A stretch of DNA of 64,000 nucleotides, taken from NCBI GenBank assembly GCA_013397865.1, contig VZTI01004179.1, positions 1,011-65,010 of the forward strand, given 5' to 3'. How positions within the stretch are numbered: the first letter of the stretch is position 1; the number at the start of each line of letters is the position of its first letter. Source of the DNA: Struthidea cinerea (lineage: Eukaryota > Chordata > Aves > Passeriformes > Corcoracidae). The position numbers were made by a program, and so were the translations under genes. Shown in pieces: positions 1 to 13,800 of this stretch. The notes below the pieces were generated by a model. It searched no databases. It saw only the letters and a list, made by a program, of their open reading frames with translations, and was not told the origin of the DNA.

Positions 1-263
1 CTGAGGGTCCCCCCGAGGGCTCCGGGCACGGCGGGTCCGTCCCGGCTGCTGTCGGCACAGGGCTTGAGGAGCGGGTCGTAGAGGGGCTGTGCAGCCCCAG
101 GTTCCCGTTGTGCCCTTGGGGACCCCCGGGAACCGCGGCTCGGAGATCCGCGGGGGACGGGGAAGTTCAGCGACGCGTTTGGGTAGAAGAGACCCGCTTT
201 TAATCTGCTTAGAGCAGGGGCCTTTCTAGCCCCGGCTCTGCCTGCTGTTTTGATGCTTGAAGG
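1..263 (+). promoter_or_regulatory. SMC4: CpG-rich block, probable SMC4 promoter and untranslated first exon
   Basis: The first 230 bases are rich in G, C and CpG, in contrast to the AT-rich sequence that follows. This is what a vertebrate housekeeping promoter looks like. SMC4 translation starts in an exon that begins with a splice acceptor at 1828, so an untranslated exon must lie upstream. A reasonable donor (AAGG then GTGAGA) has its GT at 264. In other vertebrates this promoter is shared with the divergent gene IFT80; that part is inference, since IFT80 is outside the window. The transcription start cannot be placed from sequence. Confidence 0.5.
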
Positions 264-1828
264 GTGAGAGAAAAAATGCCAAGAAAGCCCTTAACGATTG
301 GCCATTCGCTTAAAAGAGTTGGACTCGATGATCCCTTCTAACTCGGAATATTCTGTGATTCTGCGACTTGGAAAGAGCGTGACAAGGGTGCAGTCGGGCT
401 CCTTAGGCTTTAAAAAAGCCCCAGATTTGTCACTGACAGGGCTCGTCGCTATCAGATTTAAGCGGCTGTTAATAAGGAAGCTTTTCTGTCCGTCTCCGGC
501 TCTTTTTTCGCCATCCCCGTAAGGAAAACGGCGCTTGGCAGGAGAGATGCTTGCACCAAACACCTTCGAGCTGGCTCGGGGGAGGGGCTGGGCACGAATT
601 TGTTAAATTTGTTAGAGACTATGTGGCAACTGATTTATCGCGCTTTAAAAGCTGAGGTCAAGTAGTTCGGCTTGTTCATTCTGGTGAAGTATCCGAGGGG
701 GGGAAGGGTTGGGAAGGTAAATAGGTCTATATTGCACAATTCTGTTGGAGTGGAGCAGTTTGGAAAAAAAAAATAAATAAATGTGCTTTGAGAGGCTGTA
801 ATTGTCTGAGACAGCCATTGCGGAACAGTTCTGAACCGGGGCATAGACTCAGATTGCCTGAAAATGAGTTCTGTCTCTCATTTCCCCCCTCCCCCATTGT
901 CCCAAATGAAGGACTCTCATGAGAGTGTGGGTTGGGGGTAGGTCTGAAAACGTCAAATGATTGGCACCAATTGTAAGATGACTTTCTAACCACGTCAGTT
1001 TTTTATCTTGTGAGAAGTAAACTTTCTCATGTCTGTTTTTCTGGGAACTCACTTCGCCACTTGCTGCGATTTCAACTCTTTGGGGAGAGTTTCGCTCCTC
1101 ACTCGTCTTTTCTTCTCATCGGGTGCTTTCTCTTCACCCGTTTGGGGAGCTGTGCTGAAGTGCCAGCTGATGGCTTTTGTAATGCTCGTCCTTGCTCAGA
1201 TCACTTTAACATCCCAGCTAGATGAAGGTATTTTGTTTTGCTTTCTCTGTGAAATGCTGAATGCTGGCAGGAGGGGTTGTGTTGTATTTTGTGAGCAGTG
1301 TGTCGATTTAAATTATTTAAGAGTCAAGTCTTTGCTATAATCACGCAGGTCTTTTGTTTCTCTATGTGTTTATCAGTCTCTATATATACATACAAATATT
1401 TAGCACGGATTATTGAAAGTAAAGTGAGTGTCGGGTCTGAAATATAACGAGTTCTTCCAGGAGAGTAGAGATATGTGGCTCCTCGGTTTGTTATTCAATG
1501 TGTCTTTAACCCTTTTGCCCCCAGCACCACGGTGGCTTTCAGTGAGCAAAGTCACTGCTCTGAACGTGTCCACACGAGTTGGCAGCAGGTAGATCCATGC
1601 TGTTAAAACAGATTAGGCTCAGCCCTTTGTTTTGGGGAGTGATGTATCTTAAAATATATCATAATGAAGCTAACCTCGATATCTTGTTTCAAATTTGGAT
1701 TTTTGTCTTCGAAATAGCTCCAGTCTTAAGTTTCTAAATGAGTCAAACATCTGGGCAGAGGTGTAGGTAAATTCCTTGGGGGGTTGTAGCTCAGTGCTGA
1801 GATCACTGGGTTTTCTTGTTTGTGTTAG
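264..1828 (+). other. SMC4: Probable SMC4 intron 1
   Basis: The right edge is clear: a pyrimidine-rich run TTTTCTTGTTTGTGTTAG ends at 1828, just before the exon with the start codon. The left edge at 264 is only a candidate donor. Inside I see the CR1 tail above, AT-rich sequence and no convincing coding exon; the short reading frames at 1010-1340 have no recognisable product. Confidence 0.4.
304..367 (+). repeat. CR1 LINE 3' tail fragment
   Basis: The stretch with GTTGGACTCGATGATCCCTT followed by TTCTGTGATTCTG is the end of a CR1 element, whose 3' terminus is a short repeat of this octamer type. Only the last 60 or so bases survive, as is usual for 5'-truncated CR1 copies. Confidence 0.75.
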
Positions 1829-1867
1829 CAAAGGAGATAGAGCCCTTCAGTAGTTTGATTGCTTGGA

Positions 1868-4800
1868 ATGGAAGGGGAGCAGCCAACAGGGACCGTGCCA
1901 GGCAAGAGCACCAAAACCTCCACTGCAGCCCATCGGAAGGGCAGGGAGCCCTTGGAGGAATCCTCCAGTGACATGGAAGTGGAAAATGAAGGCACCAGGG
2001 AGCCTGGCAAAGAACCTCCCCAAGGTAGGTTTGCTCTGGCGTTGTGGTGCTGATTGAGCCTCCTTAGCAGCAACTTGAATTTACCAACTCTTCCAGATGG
2101 GACTTGCTCCTTTCCCTTTTACAATGTAATGCTGAAACCCCTGGCAAATTTTAATTGCTTTTTAAATGGTCAAAAGAGCTTGCAAAGCATTGCAGGGTTT
2201 GGCCCAGTACAAGTGCAAAAGCAATTTGTAGAGTTTCTCCTAATCAAGCCTATTTCGGAGCCCTGATCTGGAACATTGTACTTAAGATGGTGGTACAACA
2301 GCAGGATTTTTCAAATTTATAGGCAGCCAATGGTATGGGATTTCTTGGAATGGAATAAATGTCAAGTTTATTTACTTAACTCTTAAAATGATTTGACTTT
2401 CTTTTTCATGAAGCAGTGTATTTTCTTGAGCTCCTTCAGTTGAGCTTTCGCAGAAAAAAATCTGAAAAACCAGCAGCTGTGTGACTTTTTAGGGAGCCAG
2501 ATGTGCAGTTCTTAAAGGCAGGTATTTGACAAGTAGATGAATACATTGAAATAGGTGGCAGAAACTGCTGCCTGTTGGAAGAAGGAATTGCTGGTGCCTG
2601 GGGAAAAGCTGCTCTGCTGATATCCAGGGGGCCAGTTTGTTTTCGTAACAAACTTCCTGTCTTTGCAGAGCAGCCGTGCTGTCATTGCAGCTTTCAGAGC
2701 CTCGTGCAGAGATCCCCAGATCTTGCACATTGACTCTGGAGCACGCCTGAAATGTGGCTTTGCACTTATTAATTAGAAAGGCTTTGCCTGCTTCAGATTT
2801 GCAGATTTATTGTGATGGTTGGAGCTGTTGGAATTGCAGGGGGCCTGTTAAAGTGTGTTGGAATAAGAATTACATAATGAAAGAACAAACCCAGCGATGG
2901 GACATCTTAAGTAGCTCTTAAAAAACATTTTGTTTGTGGAAAGAAGAATTTTAATTTCACTCAGCTCATACGAATAATTACAGGCCAAAATGTAGCTTTG
3001 ATTCAGACAGAAGTGATGTTTGCTTTTTCGGTTGAACATTTTCAAAGGTGTCAAATCATTGAGAGCTTACAGTTCCTTTTTTTTGTTTTATCTTTCTGTT
3101 TATTTGGATGGGTTTCAGCAGCCTCAGATGAGGTGGTGGATAATCGAAGTTTAGAAGAGATTTTGGGTAGCATCCCTCCTCCCCCACTGCCAGCAATGAC
3201 CAGTGAACCTGGTGCTCCTCGGCTCATGATCACTCACATTGTAAACCAGAACTTCAAATCCTATGCAGGGGAGCAAACTCTGGGACCTTTTCACAAGGTA
3301 TCTTTCTTTTACCTTAAGTAGTTTTGAACTGAAGGTAAGACTTCACTGGGTGCTATTATTCCTTCCTGCATTTTCATCTAAGCTAACCTCAAAATAACTG
3401 AAAAAATATTTAAGGTTTAGAAATACTTTGATAGTAATATTCTAAATTAAGTAGAGAAAACAGTTAAGTGCAAGTTTCCAATGCTGTGCAATTTTAATTT
3501 GTCAGCACAGCTTAGAAAAGCTCACTTTGCTCTTGATTTCGTTTGCTGGAGGACTTTTAGGGCTGTGTTTGAAGAAAGAGAATATTTTTTAGTGCCCACA
3601 AGAGACTTACGTGGCTGAGCATGAAACTTTGCTTGTGAAGCCTGCGAAGTGCAGGGTTTTGGGTTAACCAGTTCAGCTGGGAGAGCTGAGCTGAGGTGTG
3701 GGGCTTTTATTCACTTTTACCTTCGGCAACAAAAGCTGAGCTCTCAAACACTTGCATGCACGAGGAATAATTGTGTTTTAAATGGGTGATGGACACTGGG
3801 CAGGATATATTTCCCTTTGAATATCACTTTTTTCCCCTTCTCTATGCAGCGTTTTTCTTGTATTATCGGGCCAAATGGCAGTGGCAAATCCAATATCATT
3901 GATTCCCTGCTTTTTGTATTTGGCTATCGAGCCCAAAAAATCAGATCCAAAAAACTCTCGGTGCTGATCCATAATTCTGATGAGCACAAGGACATCCAGA
4001 GCTGTTCTGTGGAAGTTCACTTCCAAAAGATCACTGACAAGGTATGTATGATTCCAGGCACAACAGGGGAGCCTGGGTTTTTCCTTTAAGGATCTGAAAA
4101 ACTTTTAATATTTGCTTATTTTAGTTGGAGCTGGGGAAAACTTCATAACATGATTAGTTTACCTTTGGGAATATAAACCATCAGTGTTAATTAACTTTAA
4201 AAAAATCCTCTGTTGAGTAGTGTAGCTCTTAAAATATAGTAAGGATTCTTTTTTTATTTGCTGCAAGACTAATATGTGTTATATGTCTGTTTTAAAACAG
4301 TTTAGAAATTTTTAATAATCATTTAAAGAAGAAGTCGTTTTAGATTTGTAATCTCATTTGCCTCAAGTACATAAAACTTATTTCTGCAATTAAAAGAATG
4401 AAATAAAAATTTTTAAGTCTATGTTTGGACGTATTATATATTCTTAAATGTATAACACAAACGTGTATTAAGAAATAAAACCTATTTAAGCAAAACTTTT
4501 CAAATCAATTAGAAACTATTTTAGGTTATCTAAATTTAGAAAAATATATAATGAATCTGAAACTTATTTACACTTCATGTACTGTAAACATGCCTGTAAT
4601 TTTATAACAGATTTTTCAGCAAAAATTCTGGACCCCACATTTTACCACTAAATTTTTTTGAAGCTGATATTTTGTTTGAATGAAATAAAAAGTGTTAGCA
4701 AATTTAAAAAATATTTTTTTCGCTCGCTGCTTTGTGTATTGATAAAAACTTTAGCACTTTTTTGTTGATTTATTGCAATTGTGGTACAAAGAATTTATTT

Positions 4801-7800
4801 CTCTTAATTTAAATTTCTTTTTTGTACACATATCCAAACTTTTAAATTTAGGGTCAACCAAAAAAGTGGGAAGTGTACACTGAAATTTCAAAAATGGTGT
4901 TAATAAAGTGGCAGCATTTCTAGCCTTTTTTAGGAACTGTTTGAAAATACTTTTATTTTTTTTTCTTTTTATATTTATAATAACCAGATTCAAAAATTCA
5001 TCTATTTAATTTTTTAAAATTTTTTTTTCACTTTGTGTTAACATCCAGAAGCTGAGTTTGATTTAAAACCCCTCTGTATGTACCAGAAAGCAATTTGAGA
5101 GCTCTTGGGGGTTAATCTGGGCAAGTTTTAACTTCTTAAAGCCTGGCACCAGCTTTATTTTGGCTGCTGCTCCGGAGGTAAATGGAAGCTCTCTTTTGAA
5201 GCTGCTGATGTCACATTTGTCACATCTTTAATGTTTGGCTTTTTTATCTTGTGCAGTTTCTCTTTGGAGCTGCTGAGCTGAAAGCAGCTCTGGAGAAGAG
5301 GAGCTGCAGATGCAGAGAGCTCTGCAGTCCCTCAGGGCTTCCCACAGTCACAGCCCCAGGCTGGGAGACAGCACAGCCACTGGAACCTGTGGCATTTGAA
5401 AGGGAATAAATACAGCATTTTCAAAGCAGTAGCAGATATTAGAGGTGGGAATGGCATCAGATGAAGGCGATTCAGTTGAAACAATTCAGGGTATTTTTTG
5501 TCCACTTCTCAAAGGATTTTTTTTTGTTTTTCTCTCTTTTTTTGAGAGATGCAGCTCCCACTTCTACAACTCATAGTCCATGATAAAACCAGATCATGAT
5601 AAAACTTATCTACTTAATTGTGAAATAGGAGGTAAATACACAGCTACAGTAATTGTTTCTCTGGCTTTGTGTTTCCTCAAAGCAGGAAGGAGATGATTAC
5701 GAAGTCATTCCTGACAGCACATTCTGTGTCTCTAGAACTGCCTATAGAGACAATTCTTCCAACTACTACATCAATGGCAAGAAAAAGACATTCAGAGATG
5801 TTGGGATGCTTCTCCGAAGCCATGGAATCGATCTGGATCATAACAGGTTCTTAATTTTACAGGTTGGTGTGTGAATGAATAAAACCAATTTGAAAGTTGT
5901 ATTTCCAGCTAAAACTCTAAAAAATGCAGGTTTGAAATCTTGCCTTGGAGGCCTTGAAGTGCTGTAGCAGCACATCATGGTTTGCATGCTCTGCTCAAGG
6001 TGCGAATCATTATTTGCTGCTGTAGAAATTGAAGGCAGAGAAGCAGTTGGGGATCCTGATGTCCCTTTTTCCATGAGGGAGTTGTGTTCCTGACTGGAGG
6101 AGTTGTGCTCGTTCCGCCCTAGCAGCACGTAAATATTGGCGTGTAAAATAAACCTTCAACCCCAATATTATTGTGCTGCTTCAGCGTGGCAGAGACTCGG
6201 CAACTGGGGTGGACTTTTATCTGAACTGCATCAATATGAATTTAAATTTTAATTGTTTAATCTACTGTTGTCTGCAGCTCTCCTATGACATGGTTTTACT
6301 GAGAAGGGAGTGTGGAAAAATGAACTGTACATAAAATAAGTGCAAGAAAAATCACCTGAATTGTGCTTGCTGTTTACACTTGTTTAACAGCTCCAGAAAT
6401 AGCAGGTTTATAACCAATTCAGCCTCTGCTTTTAACAGCTACAGTTCACAACCCATACTGTAAAAATAATCACAATTTGTCAATATAATATCATTTATAT
6501 TCATGTTTGACCTTCAAATTCTGAGGCTTGCTTGCTTCTGTTTGCTGTTTTAAAGACAGGCTGAAGGGAGCAACATTAATTTTTTTCTAGTATTTAAATA
6601 ATGAGAATTTTGCTACGTGCCAGCCAATTGAAATGTAAATTGATTTACAAGTGTTTAAATATTAATTCCATTAAATAACTATTTCAGCCATTGCCTGTAA
6701 TTACTCACAAGTCCCAAATCTGCTCTGGAGAATCATGGCCTAGAAATCAGTGATCAGTGGGAGCTTCCCAAGGTCTGAAATGTTTTAATAGAGTTTATTT
6801 TAGGCCTGTTTTTGTCAAAGGAGCTTCCAGTTCCCCTCTAAAAAAAATAATTATATATATATATATATAAACGTGTAGCTGGGTGGCTGTGCTTGCTTCA
6901 CTTCCTCCAGGCTTTCTGTGCAGTCCTTTTTTACAGCTACACCCACAAAAAGAGGATATCTCTGTTTGCAAGTCTCCATGCCAATTAATTATTTCCTCCC
7001 AACACTTTATTCCTGCATTTTCTGGTTCAAGATGGAGCGAGAAGCACCTCCAAGAAAACAACTTGGAGTAAATACACCCTTTTTTCCATACAGTTGTTCT
7101 CAAATCTCATTTTGCCAAAATTTCCAGAAGGAAGAAATGTAAAGTGAAAGATGAAGCAGGGTGGAAATGCTGGGGCAGAGATACCTGAAGCTCAGTGTTA
7201 GAGAACATTGGGAGCAGGGGAAGGGAACATTTGGAATTATTTATTAATTTATTTTATACCCCCCCCCCCCCCCCCCAAAATGGGATTTGTTTTCTTCTCC
7301 CACAAACTGTTTCAATGAGAAGAGCACCCCTTTTTTCCTAAAAGCTGCAATTTCAGGCTTTCCACCCGAGAAAGGGAAATAAGGGGAAGTAGACCAAACA
7401 AACCAGTGTTTTCCCACCATAATTTTTTTCTTTCATCCCACCAGGCTTTGTCTCAGAAACTACACTGGGATTTTCTGGGTTTTTTTAGCCTTTCTGACTG
7501 AGGGCAGGGCCTTTCTCTTTGCCTTTTTAAAGTGAAATCCACTGATCTGACAGTCCAAAGCTGAGTATTTCCACTTGGGAAATGCAGCAATATTTTCCAC
7601 AGAATGACAGCAGAACTTCAACCCCCAAATCCTAAAATTTATAGTTAGAAGCAAATAAGACCATCTAAGGCTGTGGATTGTTATCACAAGGATTGCCTTT
7701 TCTTCTCCCTAATGTTTTCCAAAATATTTAAAATTGAAGGGATAAATAACAGGTTTATTTGGCTTTTACTCTTTTTTTTTTAATAGCAAAACTAAGTTTA

Positions 7801-10800
7801 ATTAAACTAAGTTTAACCAAGTATTTCTCATTTAAAATAAGTTATAAATCTCTGATTTTTGACTATATCAATAGGGTGTCATTAAAATATTTCATTGTGG
7901 ATAAAAATATTAATTAAGGATTATCATATGCTGGTTTGGGTGTGTGACAAAACATTCACTGTTAGTACTAAAGAAAATGTTGTAGGAGAACATGTCCTAC
8001 ATGTAGTAACAACACCTTTAGAGCTTTGATTTTATCTTGCTAGCATAATTACCATTACTCAGTGGAAAATATTTGCTTTTTAGAAGACTGCTTAAGTTTT
8101 TTTGCTTTCTTTTCCCCCTTTCACCCCCTCTTTTGCAACATTTTTCTGCTGATTTTGGTGCTTTTTAGGGTAAAATTTGAAAGCTGAGTTTTGATTTAGG
8201 TATTTCTGCTGATGCCAAACTGAAAATATTAAAATCAAACTGCTGCTGACTTCTGTGAATACCATTACAAAAGAACACGTGTGGGAAAACAGAAAATGTG
8301 AGAGTAATTGAATAGTTCTAGAAAAATTACAAATTCTATGCCTGAACTTGCAAATTGAAATAAATCTGATTTCAAAATTCTTCTGGTTCCAATGGGATGT
8401 TGCCAGCACAGAACAGGAGGAGTTTGTCAGTTCTGTGGTCCTTCACTCCCAACACTCCATATTGCATGTTTTTAATAAATTGCCCTGTGCTTTAGTGCTT
8501 CAGGAATAGACAATTATTTTGCATTATTATAATAATTAATATTTAAAATTATTATAAATATGATGCATTTTTAATGAGCTTGCCACAGCCTGAAACTGCA
8601 ACAGGAAAAAGTGCATCTTTTCACTTAAAAAAAGAGTGTTTGGTGGAAAATCTGGCCCCTTGCTGCTGCTTTTCTGTCTTCCACACCTACTGCTCCCACT
8701 CCAGGAACTTGTGGAGGTGTAAAGAACAACAAATAAAATTATTTTGCTTTCACTGAAAGCCTTGGAACCCTGCTCTGCCCAGGCTGACAAACTCAGAGTA
8801 AGTATTTGTGCTGTTCTCTGTAGTGACTCCTGTGAAAGGTTAAAAAACCTCAGCCTCTTCCTCCTGCCTGGTTTCCTCTAAGGAATGATGAAAGAAATGG
8901 GAGCACTTGAAGGAATGTCAGGTTTGGAAGTGCAGGGGGGGAATATTTGGGAGCAGAATCTGTGGCCACCTCTGGGATGGGCAAGGTAAGAGTAGCAGAG
9001 TCACCAAAAACAGTGGGAAAGCAAAGTGGAGCTCCCCAGGTAACTCCCAGCCAGCCCCTTTGCACATAAATATTGCAGAATTCTGTATTCATGGCAGCAA
9101 ACTTCTAAGTTGATTTTAATTTATTTCAGAATCTTACAAACAAATTGAAACTGCTTTAAGTCAATTTTGTACTAATTACAGTGGTGTTTCACTTGTATAT
9201 ATTTGATAGACTTAATTAAAATATTCTCCTGTAATCTTAAGCAGGTACAAACAACTGCAGGGATTTTATTTGGGTGTATTTTGTAACTGATTGGAGTTCA
9301 GTCTTATCCTGTGGCAAGATGAGGTTGCCAGAAAGGAAATTCCATCAGGTTTTTCACCTGCTCCTGTGTGGAAACAACGTGGGAGTCACTTCCAGGGGAG
9401 TGGGGAGGAAATAAGGGAGAGACTTTTTTCCCCTTTGAGATAAACCAGAAATTCCCAATTGTCGAGGTCTGCGCTCCTGATGGGACACTGGAGCTGAGGC
9501 TATAAATGGGATTATAAAAAAATCTGTGCTGCCAACATTGGAGGTGAAGAGAGGGTTGTTCCTGTGGGAAATGCTGCAGAAAAACATGGAAAAATGGGAA
9601 GAGAAAATGAGTGGTAATTGAATAGTTTCTTTAGAACACAGCAATGACAAATCAAACATTGCAGGTTGGGTTTACTAATTCCTGATTTAAATTCCAAAAG
9701 GCTCTAGGTTTGTACTCACTCTGTGCTCTTATGTTAAACACAGCAATGCCCTTAAAACTTCTAAAATTATTTCCAGAATGCAGAATTGTAGTTTTGTGCA
9801 AACAGCTGAATGTTGTATAAAGGCTCACTCTGAGTTTTTCCTCAATGTCAGTGGTGACATTGTAGATTTTTATATGTACATTTATTTTTTTATTTGACTT
9901 TATTTTCCACTGAGCTTTCCTGGGAAGGCAGAACATGAAGTTGAGTTTTTGGTGCTTTTTCCCTTCCTGTGCATTCAGCATGTGGTAAAATTGAAGGGTA
10001 AAAATGAGATAGGACTGCAAGCATTAAATAATAGCAACAATAACATGGAATTACAGGAAAAAAAATCCCAAAACAATCTGTTGTAGTTTACAAGAGCTGT
10101 ATTACAGCAGGAGAATAATGAGGTTATGGGAATATTGGCTCTCTCCATACATAGCTTCCAAATCCATGGATGCAAAATTGGAATTCATGGGCAAAGCTTT
10201 GTGAGATGGGAGTGTGCGTCAAAATAAATTGAAGATACAGAAATTTAGGACTTATTTTTGCCATTCCTTACTGTACTCCTGCTTAAAAAGTGAGAGCTAC
10301 CCTTGTGGTAAAGTGGGGAAAAAACCCCAAAGCCAAGTGTGAGCACATAAAAGAAAAATTTAAAAATTGAGATATGCGAGAGAGGGTGAAAACAGAGGAA
10401 GTTGCAGGCAGGGAAAGGGAGGCATTTGTCTCATTTTGCTGCCTAAAGGCTTTTTTAACAGCAAAATGCACTTTTGGTGCCTTGTTATCAAGTAATTGAT
10501 GGCACAAAACAGCCAGGAAATAAAAATTCAGTGAGAAAACAAAATTACACAACATCCAGGCTACTTTTTCTCTAAATTTTACTGCCCCTTGACTTTTGCA
10601 GCAGTTCCAAGTTGTGTCATACAGGTGGGACTGGAGCTGAATGAGCAAAAAGCTGAACTTCAGGAGTTGTAACTTCATAGCAGTGCTGCTTCTACTCCGT
10701 GTGCAGGAGTGGGGTAAAGAACTAAAGGAAAAACGGGAATTAGTCTTGGATTTTCTCTTTTAAGTCTCTAGAGAAACAGGTTTATAATAAACATTCCAGA

Positions 10801-13800
10801 TGTTTTAATGTGCTTTTCCTTCAAGTAAACCCAGTGTCCCTGTGTCACTCTGGCTTTGCTCCTCATGATGCTGAGGAGTTTTCAGCTCCTGTAGAAGCTC
10901 TTGCAAAATCTGTTCATGCTCCTTCAGTGTTTGAGAGAATTGAAACGTTGCTGTGGTCTGGAAAATAGATTAAAATATAACATGACCTTTATTCTATTAA
11001 GAGAAGTTTGCCCAAGTCTGGGTTACTTCTGTCTCAAATTCCATGTTAAAAATTAAGAAAATAATTGAAATTGGGTTGTGATTTGCATTGATGAAGATGG
11101 GTTTTGTCATTTGGACAAACAAATAGCAGGTTTTGGCTCTGGCTGCTCTAATCCTTCACAAAAGTGTGAGTTAAAGGTGGCTTTTATCAATGCAAACACT
11201 GCTTATGTTAAATTTTATTTACCCGTGCATTTATAGTACTGTTTCATCACAAATATCCCTTCATCTTGTGATGCTTCATAAATTAAATGATATCCTGATC
11301 ACTGCATTCAGATATCAATTCCATTTCATTTATGTAATGCCATAAAGTTGCAAACTAATTTGTGTAATCGCTCTAGTAAGCAAATGAAATGTACATATTG
11401 AAGGATTAAATTAGAAAATTATTGGAATTGAGCTGTAAAAGGTGTTACGGTTGGATTACAGTAAAGTTTGCTGAGGCTCAAAGATTTTGGTCTCAATAAG
11501 AAAACTTCATTTTATGGGGGTGTAAAAAGCCTCAAAGCCTTGTATGTTATAAAAATATGCTGCTACTACAGTGAAACTACTAAAATATTGTTCTGAATTT
11601 AAAAAATTGTCTTAAAAATACCAAATATTCTTAAAAATACTAAGTGTCATAGTCACAGTTGTCATACATTAAATTTTCTGGTGGTTTAATGGGATTTTGA
11701 AACAAAAATTACCTGGTTTGACTGGTCCCCAGCCCAGGGAAGGTTTTTCTTATCTATAATTTTGCATTTTCTAGAGTCTTTTCTCTAAAGCCGTTTCTCC
11801 TGAGCACAACTGTGATTTTTACTTCCGTTAGATGTCACATTACTCCGTGTTTGAGTAGTGGTGGAGAGCTCCCCTAAAAAAAAAACCCTCCAGAACCTAA
11901 ACCACCACAACTGCGCCACAAAATTCCCCTCAGAAACCACCCGAACTCCCCATAGCTCCTCCCCAGAGCACGGTGCATTCCCAGCTCCTGCATTCCAAGC
12001 TGTCCCAAGGTTCTCGGCACTTGATTTTAAAGCTGAGCTTAAGACAGCAGAAGTTAAGTGACAATCCAAACTCCTGGAAAACTGGTTTTATGTCCTTGGT
12101 GCCATATTTATTCTGTGGGACATTAACAAAGAGCTCTGGGAATGCTGTAGTGACAGTTTAGACAAAACTCAGGGTGTTCAAGGTGCTGCCTTCCCAAAGC
12201 TTTTCCCAAATATTCAGGGATGAAAAGAGGAGGCAATAATCAATCAAAGCAACCATCTTCCTAGGTTCTCCAGAAACAGCTCATCCTGCCTGAGGGCAGG
12301 GAGAGATGGGATATTGGGAAGGAATTCTTGGCTGTGAGGGTGGGGAGGGGCTGGGATGGAATTCCCGGAGAAGCTGTGGCTGCCCCATCCCGGGAAGTGT
12401 CCAAGGCCAGGTTGGATGGGGCTTGGAGCACCCTGGGACAGTGGAAGGGCCCCTTTAAGGTCCCTTGCAACCCAAAATATGTTGTTTGCACTTCATGAAG
12501 AGTTCTCAGGTTGCTGTCAGTAAGTTTTCAATGCCAGAGGCTTTTTGCCATCCCTGTCTGTTTCACAGCAGAATTTTAGGATGGAATATGGTGGCTGTAT
12601 CCCGAAACTCCCTCTTTCCTGTTGAGCACCATGTGCAGGGCACAAATGCCCCACACCCCCAGTTACACCAGTGGAGGCTGGATCCTGTCCCTGCTGGGAT
12701 TAGCACTTCATGCCATTCACACGCCATAGCTCTGGAGAACAAGACCCACTCCCAAAGGGCAAGGAAGGTTCTGGAACACAGTGCAACGAATGGGAATTAC
12801 CTCTGTAGGATCTTGTTTCTAGACCAGCGTAAGAGTTGCAGACAAAGCCTCATAAGTAGGTCAAACCTTCCCTTTATCAAGCAGTTTGATAACCTTGTTT
12901 AAAATTCCAGTCCTTCTGTGCCAGAAAACACTGGATAAACTCAGGTTAGAGCTGTTCTAAGCAGATCAGCTGTGGCTTTCTGCTTTTAGAGAACAGAGGT
13001 TGTGGGCAAATTCAGAATTTTAAACCAGTGATGGAACCTGCTGCTGGTGTTGCCAGTCCTGAAACTTCTTTTAAAGCTTTTCCTCTTTACTTAGGTACAA
13101 TAGAAATTTAAATTCTTAAATTGAGGAAGTATCTTAAACATGCCAGCTGTGAATTATTCAGCTGTGCAAAGAAGCACAGGTTCCAAATTGCTGGAATTTA
13201 TTCCTCACGCTTTTCACCAGAGGAGCCACTTCCAGCTGAGAGGGGCTCTTCCCTTATTTTATAGCCTGGTTTCAAACCAGGCTTGTCCTGATTTGCCCCA
13301 GGGCTCAGCTGATTGCTTGGAAATGTTTCCCCAGATGAGGTTGTGTTGTAGGATTCCCAGTGCTTGTTTGCTGATAACTACCCTGAGGAATTCTGTGGGA
13401 ACTGGTACTGGGATGTGTGTGCATGGGACGCCTCTAACTCGTGCTGTACCTGCATCCCTACGGATCCACGTGGATGTGGAATGCTCCACGCTGCAGAAGC
13501 TGAAATTGGGTTTGTAATTCCATTCAGAGCTCTTGCACTGAGTGCAGAACCTCCCAAAGGGCTTGGTGGGTATGGAAACGTGGAATCACAGGATGGTTTG
13601 GGTGGGAAGGGACCTTAAATTGCATCCGGTCCCCCCCCCTGCCATGGCAGGGACCCCTTCCACTGTCCCAGGCTGCTCCAAGCCCCAATGTCCAACCTGG
13701 CCTTGGGCACTGCCAGGGATCCAGGGGCAGCCACAGCTTCTCTGGGCACCCTGTGCCAGGGCCTCCCCACCCTCCCAGGGAACAATTCCTTCCCAATATC

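Noticed and set aside
276..340. ATG reading MPRK, resembling the start of human SMC4
   Set aside because: The frame runs directly into a CR1 tail and has no splice link to the later exons. The ATG at 1868 has an upstream in-frame stop and joins the rest of the protein perfectly.
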